Assembly: GCA_036172665.1 (NCBI GenBank)
Contig: CM069870.1
Location: 66,402,212 to 66,466,211 of the forward strand
Length of the DNA stretch: 64,000 nucleotides
Source: Prosopocoilus inquinatus
Taxonomy: Eukaryota; Arthropoda; Insecta; Coleoptera; Lucanidae
Direction: 5' to 3'
Positions 56,801-64,000 of the stretch are shown here, piece by piece; within the stretch, counting starts at the first letter, position 1; each line of letters begins with the position of its first letter. Below the pieces are notes generated by a model. That model saw only the letters and a program-made list of their open reading frames with translations, had not been told where the DNA came from and made no database searches. A program made the position numbers and the translations under genes.

Positions 56801-59800
56801 TCAGCAAACGCAAAAGCAACTTAAATCCAAGAGCAACCATCTTACGATTTAATTCAAAATCCGCTCTCGTTCAATTTAAACCAAACGTAGAGAGGCAAAG
56901 GGAGTTTGCCATGTATCTTGGGACCGATGTATCCAAAGGACTGGCAGGACAATTCGTTGTGCAATACGACGTAGAAAGAGATCTACACGGGGGAGAAGTA
57001 AGCTTCCAATTATTTTTTTTTGTACCTACCATCATAGTCATAAAAACGACTACAGGGAAGTGACACTGACACTTTGATTTAAAAAAAAAATAGATGTATA
57101 ATATTAAGGCTGCGGCAAGTGAACGGTCGAAGTGGTCAGACCAAACCACGTGATCACTTTTCTCAATTGGTGATTGGTCAGAGGGTTTAGTCGGACCGTT
57201 GACTTGACGATTTTGTGCAATTTGACCGTTCACTTAACTCGGCCTAACTTTGACAGTGTTTGTCGCCTAGTTGTTAACTTCAAATCATATCCATCTCATT
57301 TGCGCGTAAAACGGTGAAAACGAAAAGATCATTTAAAATACCGTGCCTTCAATTGAATTCCTCATTAAAGTAAGTTGTGATTTTTTTATGAAGTTGTCGA
57401 CACAATTCTAGAGAAAACAGTTGTCATTAACTGTCAATACCGATCATAACATCAAATAAAAACATAACATTAAAGTTTAAAGTAGATGCTCAAAGTGCTC
57501 TCCTTCAGCTTGAATACATAAGCGTACTCTGCGTTTCATGTTTCCAAACCCGTTTGCTATGTGTTCGGGGGTTATGTTAGCACACACATCTGTAATGCCC
57601 GCACGAAGTTCTTCGATTGTGTGACGCGTAGTTCTAAAAATTGTGTTTTTCATGTGCGGATAAATGAAATAATCCATAATTGTGAGATCCGGATTTTCTT
57701 TCACGTCGTGTTTTGGGTCGAGGTCATATGTTAGGTTAACCTTGAAATAGACTGAGGGGGAAAGGGGGCTAAATTTTTATTTTATTGATTTCGATTTGCT
57801 GCACTCTTTACCTTTTGCCCGTATGTGTCATATTTATCTTATCTTATTTTGAATCAAGTTCAGTTAAGTTGGGTTAACCTTGAAATAGGCTGAGAAGGCC
57901 GGGAGGGGGGGGACTTAAATGATTATTGATATGAAACAATAGAAAACTCGCAACATCCAAAACGTACGTATTTGTTGTATCCTTAACTTTACCCCCGATC
58001 CCATTTCAATTTTTAAAACTTTTTTGATGTCGTGTTTTGGGTCGAGTTCAGTTGTTATGTTGGGTTAACCTTGAAATGAAAACTCGCATCATTCAAAAAG
58101 CAAGTATTTGCTGCGCCCTTTACTTTCGCCCCTCGCCCCCCACTCACAAAACGCTTGTTTTCGCAGGGATGCCACTCGCCGAGAAAACTTGGAAGACCGG
58201 GAAAAGGCAGGGAATTTATTTAAATGCAAACATCAATAAAATTAATAATAACTAATTGAAAAACTGGAAATTTGAATACATTTCAGTTTTTCTAAAACTG
58301 AAGAAAAATGGAAAATTGTTTTAAATATAAAAAAGAAAAACTGAATCTTAGTGGGGACTGTAAAAAAAGTTTATCACATCACATCCTATAACAAAATCTT
58401 TTTCTTCTTGGCATTTCCTCGATACAGGCAACCATATTAACGGCTGTGTTAATGGGGTTGCGTATACTAAGGTTTCTTGTACCCTGAAAAAATCTTATTT
58501 GTTATTTTTTTAACGAACAGATGACATTAAAATTAATTGCTTTTAATATTTATAGGTAATTCAACAATTCTTCTCTCCATAATATATGTGATAATAAAAA
58601 AATTAATAAATTACCAATTTTTGTACGTACAGTTGTGGATGGAAAATTTCGGACACTATTGACATTCCACCGACGTGACGTTGTGCCTGTGAATCGGTCT
58701 TTTCGAGCAATTAATCTCAATTTTTGGCTTCGATCGTATTCATGTCTGTCATTTTGACAGCGAGAGCAGTGATACCTACTAATCAATCACACTCGCTTTT
58801 TATAGTCCTCTTTTATTCCCTAGTAGTTTGTTTTCATTTGCAAAAACTTTCCACGTTTTTCATTTTTATTGCTCATTTTTGCTTCATTTTTACTGCTGTT
58901 TTTAATTCATTTTATGCTATCGGGTGTTTTCTTTCGTTTATTTATAACGAGTTTGGATTTTTTGACATTTTGTTGATTGACGTTTGTTTTACATTTATCA
59001 TTTGTTTTCTACGAGATTTCTTTTTTAATTTTTCGTCAGGAGTTTCAACTAAAAGCTTTGCCTATGACCAGAATATTAAACAAAATTAGTGTTTTTCTCT
59101 GTCTGTACCGATAGGAAATTCAAATCTTTACGCTAGATTTAACTTGTGCATTACAGTACAGTTAACTATGCGATTTGAAATATTGTCAATGACAAAAAAA
59201 AAGGTTACAGCGGGCGTCGCAAGTCTTAAACAAAAGCTTTGTCTCAGACCGGACCATTAAATAAGATTGCTTGCTTTAAGTGAAATTAATTTGAAAAGAA
59301 ATGGTAGTTTGAGTACGAATTTATTTTCTTAAATTGGGGGGAAAACAGGACATTGTTTTAAATATTTAACAAAAAAATTAAATCAAGGAGAACTGTGAAA
59401 AATTTTGTCGTATTTTTAAATCCCGATTTTTTTGGACGCGTCCTGATTTTTCCCGATTTACGAAATTTAGATGTTGGCAACCCTACCTGGAACAACCCAA
59501 GCCTGGTTATTATGCGCGAAACTTGAAATAGACGAGAAAATATTAAAAAAATGAATCCAAGTGAATTGTGAAAAAGTTTATCGTTTATAGTTTCGATTTT
59601 GAAATGTACCTCGGCCACAACATTTGAATCTTGAAACGCACCTTAGCCACAACATGGACGCCATATTAGTGGATTTATTCGTCACTATTTTCAGACAAAT
59701 GATGTGATGCCTGTGGGCAATTAGTGAAAGGCAACGTAGCTTTTCGAATTGTAATTAATTATGCAACTATTTAGCAGTTTGGAGAGATTAATTTATTTTA

Positions 59801-62754
59801 GCATTTTCGTATCGTTGTTAATTTTTCTTTTTTTTAACTTTTCTCATGTTTAAACGAGCGATGCTATCGTGTTTCACCTTGCAGGAAAATTCACAAACCG
59901 ATTATCGAAAAACTGCTTCAGGAAAGTCATTGTTTGATGAGCTGTGTGGGCAGTAGCATTGTCTTGCTGAAAAAACCCTTCTGTCATGTAGTTGATTAAT
60001 GAAAGGTTCTAATAACTCATTTCGGTATCTTTCAGCAGTTACTCAGTCGTTAAAAAATATTGGTCCGATGATACGCCTTCTTGACACTGCTAGCCAAGCA
60101 CCAATTTTTAATGGATGTAATGGAGTTTCCACAAATTCATGGGGATTTTCTGCTGACCATATTCTCATATTTTGTTTATTTAAATACACTGAGAGATGAA
60201 ACCAGGCCTCATCTGAAAAGAAACACTTGTCAAGAATGTCGTCGTTGTTTCAGTTATCAAGAAACCACTGACAATATTCTGTTCTTCTGTAAAAATCTAC
60301 TGGCCTGAGTTCGTGGACTGCTTGAATCTTACATGGATAAAGCTTTAAGTCTTTTTTAAGAACAGTGTGACATGTTCCCACTGATAGCTGAACTTCTTGT
60401 GAAAGTTTCGCAATAGATTTCTTGGGAGAGTGTTCCATTCGATCCCGAACATCTTCAATGTAGGCTGCAGTCCTTTTCTTAGCTCCCTGTTCTGCGATCA
60501 AGTGATCCTGTTTCACGAAATTTAAGAACACAAGCATGGATATGTTTAACTAGCTGTTCATAAGTAATAGCAAAATTAGGAAACTGCTGTCGAAACTTCT
60601 ATACAGACTGATTAACTGAATAAACTAACTGTCCATTTTCTATTCTATTGGCTTGAAAATAACTTTCAACAATAAATATTTTCTGCTGTAATTCTAACAT
60701 TTTGAATTAATTGAAAATACAAAGTGTCAATTTGACATTTGTTTAATTAAATAATTGAACAGCTATCAGTGCTGCAAATCTTAGGAGAAAAAAAAAATAG
60801 TGAAATCATAGCCCACTTTAATGAGGAATTCAGCTGAAGGCACGGTATATTTCAGTCAACTTTTTTGAATGTAGTCGGTTTTGTGATCGCGATGGTACAT
60901 TTTCAGGTGTTGGTCAAAGACGGATACTTTGTTCATTTCTTCGCACCCAATGAAATCGAACCATTGAACAAATTCGTCGTGTTCGTCTTGAACACGGACA
61001 GGAACAAGAATGATCAAGAAATAGAGCAATTAAAGCTAGCCATGACTGCGATTCTTGATGAACTAGATCCCAACGATTGTTTCCACGTCCTCAGTTTTCA
61101 GACGACATACACGAGAATCTATGCGATCAAAATGAAGTATATTTCAGATCGTACACAAGGGAGATCTGTATGGGTGTCAACGTATGCATTATGACGCAAA
61201 AGAAAAGCAAAATAAAGCAATCTGGATTCATTTCAGAATATGAATTTTCCAGGTGCTTTTCCTGTATCTTCCGCTAACATCGATGCAGCCAAAAGGATGA
61301 TATTTAGTTTGCGCAGTGGTGGTGGAACTAACATTTATGGAGGCTTAAAAGCAGCTCTGAACCTAGTTAAACTAGAGAAGACCAGAAGAATCTATACATA
61401 TCTACCACCACCGATAATTATATTTCTCTCTAACGTAGAGCCGACTGGAATTAACTCCACCGAGCAAATGATGATAGATGTAAGTTCAGATCAGTTTAAC
61501 ACATTAACATAATCTTCCTTTTTATAAATTGCAGATAACTAATCGAAATGGCGAGCATACACCGATTTATAGCTTTTCGTTTGGAGATAATGCCGATAAA
61601 AACTACCTAGAACGATTGTCGCAAAAGAATTACGGCTTTTCACGGCACGTTTCCGAATCACAAAACGTCGCTCTGCAAGTGAAAAACTTCTACAAGGAAA
61701 TCGCCTCACCTATACTCAGTGGAGTCAAATTCGAATATGTTCCAGACGCGACTAATTTGACGAAAACCAAATTTTCATTTTTCTTTAACGGATCTGAACT
61801 CGTAGTCGCTGGAAAATTACGTGAGAAACGCGGATTTATAGAAAACGGCATTAATAACGACCTTTAATATTACAGCAACATCTACATTTCCAGAATTACC
61901 TCGAATCGTGTCCAGAGACAGAATCGGCCCGATGATCCTAAAGCCTACCATTGAAAAACCGATAACATCTTTGGAACGACTGTGGGCATATCTGACCATA
62001 CAACAGTTACTGGGCGAGGAAAAAACCGCGCAAAACAAAAAGAAGGCCTTAGATTTAGCACTAAAATATTCATTTGTCACTCCAGTTAGTTCTTTGATTA
62101 TCACTAAACCAAATTCCACTAACTTTAATATTGACCCTAAAAGTTTTTCGGTTCCCAAGAGCGAGAAAATTATTTTTGCCATGCAAGCTTTCTTAGAAAT
62201 GAGATCTACTTCTAGCGAAGAAACTATTTGTAGAGTTTTTTCGCCAGGTGAATCTCATTCTGCAGGTAAAGATGATATTCCGTTCTGCTCCAAAGTGTAA
62301 CTTCACATATTTTTCAGCAAGGTATTACTTAGGTTTAGATGATGTATCTCGCAGCAAATTAAAACATTTAATATCATCAATGCCATGGTTGGAAAATGGG
62401 CTGAATGAAAATCGCACCCTTAAATCACTGCCAGGTAATCTTTGAGTTTATTATAAATGTGTGATGCATTAATTATTCTTTCTGTGTGCAAGAGGTTACG
62501 AATTGGGATTGAACGTAAAGCTCTTGAAGAAACCAATTTGCCCTGAAACACCGGACTATACTGCAGGCCACTGCGAACTTCTGCACGAGTGTCTTCACGT
62601 ATCTTACATCTTGTACTCCGAGGAAAAATTAATTCGCTATTTTTGTCCCCTTAGAAGAGGTCGCAAACAGTAAGCGACGGATTATTATTTTTTTGAAAAA
62701 ATTTAATTCTGATTATTTTATAGATTCGTTGGTGTTTGTTGTCCAGAACTATGA
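50864..62754 (+). CDS. Gene D: VIT-vWA-CLIP paralogue, diverged; frame depends on shifted splice sites
   Basis: Proposed exons: 50864-50986, 51048-51305, 51359-51562, 56734-56997, 60907-61167, 61237-61479, 61535-61820, 61876-62265, 62318-62434, 62495-62669, 62724-62754 (783 aa). It has a signal peptide, VIT, vWA and a six-cysteine CLIP-type end closing Val-Cys-Cys-Pro-Glu-Leu. The MIDAS is lost (Asn-Thr-Asp-Arg-Asn; Ser-Asn-Val-Glu). In exon 5 a net change of about 4 bp moves the reading frame, and only an earlier donor (GTATGG at 61168) keeps it; the ancestral donor would be at 61183. The ancestral exon 10 acceptor has become AA, and the AG three bases later restores frame. Introns 3 (5.2 kb) and 4 (3.9 kb) are transposon-filled. 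Start may be either of two adjacent ATGs. Functional or young pseudogene is undecided. Confidence 0.75.
51836..51899. repeat. Perfect 30-bp inverted repeat, 4-bp loop
   Basis: ACTCTATTTTTTCTTGATAA and the following ten bases (51836-51865) are repeated exactly as reverse complement at 51870-51899, with CTGT between. It would fold into a 30-bp hairpin in DNA or intron RNA. Lies in intron 3 of gene D. Confidence 0.95.
52134..52642. mobile_element. MITE with GGTCTATTCTGTAACATTG termini
   Basis: The left terminus GGTCTATTCTGTAACATTGA (from about 52136) and right terminus TCAATGTTACAGAATAGACC (to about 52641) are perfect inverted repeats of at least 20 bp. A further right-end copy (ATCAATGTTACAGAATAG) lies at about 52746-52764. 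TCTTCAATTATTGAAGA words occur near the right ends. Non-coding. From 52770 to 54100 there is no recognised gene. Confidence 0.7.
54103..54373. mobile_element. 270-bp MITE
   Basis: Ends TACTGCTCTCCTAAGCAAGA and TCTTGCTTAGGAGGGCAGA are inverted repeats of about 30 bp with few mismatches, including CGTATC/GATACG. It is inserted next to the LTR-like remnant. Confidence 0.65.
54545..54890 (+). mobile_element. LTR-element-like remnant, copy 2
   Basis: Aligns with 24880-25230: GTAACCACCGCTGGGTGGCGC, GTAACATCTCT, TCTCCACTGAGTGG, GCGACCGACCTG, GAGGTAAGTTACGG, GTAGGCCCTCTC. The GC-richer flank 53100-54090 may be part of the same element. No retroelement protein is readable. Confidence 0.45.
55107..56410. 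repeat. Array of AGCGCCATCT motifs in a partly duplicated repeat
   Basis: AGCGCCATCT occurs exactly at 55137, 55279, 55447, 55589, 55744, 55876 and 56061 (starts), with a degenerate copy near 56225 and AGAGCCATCT at 56401. A unit of about 310 bp is tandemly duplicated at the 5' side (about 55107-55417 and 55418-55735: TACAAAAGGGTCATTAT, GGCTAACATCC, CCCCGG). The other motif copies sit in less similar sequence, so the motif is better conserved than its surroundings. Intron 3 of gene D. Confidence 0.85.
57108..57244. mobile_element. 137-bp PIF/Harbinger-like MITE
   Basis: Termini GGCTGCGGCAAGTGAACGGT and ACCGTTCACTTAACTCGGCC are imperfect inverted repeats, flanked by TAA on each side (57105-57107 and 57245-57247). 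Internally GTCAGACCAAACC and GGTTTAGTCGGACC are also inverted. Intron 4 of gene D. Confidence 0.7.
57477..57704 (-). pseudogene. C-terminal fragment of a Tc1/mariner-like transposase
   Basis: Minus-strand frame: Asn-Pro-Asp-Leu-Thr-x-Met-Asp-Tyr-Phe (region of the third catalytic residue), [16 protein letters not shown], ending His-Phe-Glu-His-Leu-Leu. It is colinear with the N-terminal part at 59875-60700, about 2.2 kb away, so one copy probably was split. Intron 4 of gene D. Confidence 0.75.
57709..58090. repeat. Direct repeats with GGTTAACCTTGAAATRG
   Basis: GTCGTGTTTTGGGTCGAG occurs at 57706 and 58029. GGTTAACCTTGAAAT occurs three times (about 57734, 57873, 58062) with T(A/T)TGTTGGGTTAACC-like contexts and CTGA-GGG tails, a period of about 140-190 bp. 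It sits where the transposase copy is interrupted. The rest of 58091-59870 contains no recognised gene; a hydrophobic frame at 58724-59089 is probably chance. Confidence 0.55.
59875..60700 (-). pseudogene. N-terminal and DDE part of a Tc1/mariner-like transposase
   Basis: On the minus strand from ATG at 60700: an HTH start (Ser-Tyr-Phe, Tyr-Ser-Val) with an in-frame TAG, then Phe-Arg-Glu-Thr-Gly-Ser, a frameshift, a second HTH (60537-60250: [18 protein letters not shown]), then Phe-Ser-Asp-Glu-Ala-Trp-Phe (first catalytic Asp), Ile-Gly-Ala-Trp, and [10 protein letters not shown] (second catalytic Asp, about 59945). Several stops and shifts make it dead. Confidence 0.75.
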
Positions 62755-62869
62755 AAGAAAGGATGAGAGAATTTCCTACAATAATTGCATAACAGCGTGT
62801 GCTGCAATTTGCATCTAAAACAGCTACAGTGACAATTTATAGAAAAACATTTATTTTTTATATGGTTTT

Positions 62870-62875
62870 AATAAA
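62870..62875 (+). terminator. Polyadenylation signal of gene D
   Basis: AATAAA lies 116 bases after the proposed stop of gene D, within a T-rich context. A reasonable distance, not proven. Confidence 0.5.
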
Positions 62876-63900
62876 ATTTTACTTCTTAAATTTTATTTCA
62901 CCCGTAATTTTTTGAAGGTGGTTTGCATAAATTGCTTAGTTCTTCTTGTTCCAATTTCAGTGGAAGCAAGTATACAAGAGTGAGAAACAGTTTTATTTTC
63001 AATTTGCTCTGTCCACGTACAATTTTCATCTTCGTTCAAATATAACCTAAAACTTAATACTTGTATTACAGGTGGTACACTACTGTCGAAAAGTTTTAAG
63101 ACGAAAAGCAATAAATCTGTTGGAATTTGAGATTTATTGAAACAGCCCGTCTGAATTTAGAACCTTCTGCATTCGAGCCTCCCCGTTTCTCTCTCCCTCT
63201 CTTGACCAGGGGATGAGCAGGATCATAAAATTCATTTACGAGAGCAGGTAATCTGTTAAGCATTGAATAATGAAATTCCAGGTAATGAGAACTGCGTAAT
63301 TTGTAATGTATTATGACAGTAATTATTAATAAAATTAATTCAGGTATATAGTCATATTTTGTGAAGTCATGTTTAGTTTGTTAATTGTTTTCAGTTTAAT
63401 GTTAATAAAAATAATATCTACACGGGTTTTGTTATATTCTGTTTTTTTTATGATTCAATTTAGATTTTCATATTTAAATTGTTAACAAAATTGAAAGATA
63501 TTAAATCAAAATGTTTTAAACTGCCATAAGTTCGGAATGTATTTAAATTTAAATTTAAGTTTGAACGTGTTATTGTTGTTGAATAATAAATAAACGAAGC
63601 GATCAGAAAAGGAAAATACTTTTTATGTTTCATGTGTTGCAATTAAAAATTTCCAACACTAATTTAGATCAAACTGTTATACAGAGTCAAACAAAACGAG
63701 TTAAATAAACCAAAATTATTTTATTATCCTATTTTTTCTGTATAAATCGAATGAGTAACAAAGTATTTTTAATGACACATTAATTTTTAATTGGACCTAT
63801 GGCCGTTTTCATAATCAGACTTTAAGGAAGCGTTAAGTCAATTTAAGAATGAGGAAACAAATGCATTTTTTAGGTTAAAATAACTTTAAAATTAAATGTG
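62876..63900. other. Intergenic stretch downstream of gene D
   Basis: AT-rich; short frames on the minus strand (62893-63111, 63460-63642) show no motif. Nothing else is recognised to the window end except the repeat at 63901. Confidence 0.5.
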
Positions 63901-63944
63901 TTAGGTCAAAAAGCGATAGTAAGATGTCGCTATTTTATATGTTT
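63901..63944. repeat. Copy of the TTAGGTCAAAAAGCGATAG repeat
   Basis: Contains AGCGATAGTAAGATGTCGCT, a 5-bp stem (AGCGA/TCGCT) with a 10-base loop. The same sequence is at about 44067-44100, in reverse near 43585-43625, partly near 43765-43785, and diverged near 48920-48963. It looks like a terminal segment of a dispersed element family. Confidence 0.65.
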
Positions 63945-64000
63945 AAAATTAAAGTCCTATTATCAAATCGGACCTTACTGTTATATTAATTAATTCATGA

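Noticed and set aside
58724..59089. 121-codon hydrophobic frame resembling a multi-pass membrane protein
   Set aside because: T-rich intronic DNA gives Phe/Ile-rich peptides by chance; no homologous motif and it lies in transposon debris.
1..64000. CRISPR arrays, tRNA or rRNA genes
   Set aside because: No spaced direct-repeat array, no cloverleaf box A/B pair or rRNA segment was recognised; the organism is a eukaryote.

Overview
This window is nuclear DNA from an arthropod, most likely an insect and possibly a beetle. It is AT-rich, has small introns with GT-AG borders, and is dense in transposons (non-LTR, Ty3/gypsy, hAT-like, Tc1/mariner-like, PIF/Harbinger-like MITEs). The species cannot be named from sequence alone.

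The host content is one tandem, same-strand cluster of four paralogous genes, called A-D here: A 6539-15672, B 19338-23458, C 26223-42328, D 50864-62754. Each encodes a secreted protein related to inter-alpha-trypsin inhibitor heavy chains: signal peptide, VIT domain (exons 2-3), linker (exon 4), von Willebrand A domain (exons 5-7), helical segment (exon 8). In B, C and D a C-terminal six-cysteine module (exons 10-11) follows that has the pattern of an insect CLIP domain. Exon phases are nearly identical across the four genes. Only B keeps a complete vWA metal site (MIDAS). A and C share a roughly 1 kb near-identical block that includes introns, which suggests gene conversion. A has lost the CLIP exons. 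D stays in frame only if shifted splice sites are used. Intron 3 is the transposon sink (about 6.8, 1.1, 13.0 and 5.2 kb in A-D), while most other introns are very short.

The most unusual object is an intact, apparently very young Ty3/gypsy retrotransposon in intron 3 of C (33064-39654). It has identical 326-bp LTRs, a 4-bp target duplication and one 1947-codon gag-pol frame. To the usual protease-RT-RNase H-integrase order it adds an N-terminal SAP motif, an 11-residue repeat array, and, after integrase, a TARG1/OARD1-like macrodomain with both catalytic residues followed by a CCCH zinc finger. It is nested in a long inverted-repeat element.

Layout: 1-5400 transposase ends, a decayed jockey/CR1-like element and tandem repeats; 5.4-15.7 kb gene A with repeat-filled intron 3; 15.7-19.2 kb intergenic with two palindromic MITEs; 19.2-23.5 kb gene B with a mariner remnant in intron 3; 23.5-26 kb intergenic with an LTR-like remnant; 26-42.3 kb gene C with two large inverted-repeat elements, a hAT-like element and the gypsy element; 42.3-50.8 kb intergenic with a second large inverted-repeat copy and a non-LTR element split by a hAT-like insertion; 50.8-62.8 kb gene D with MITEs, an AGCGCCATCT motif array and a broken transposase; 62.8-64 kb intergenic.
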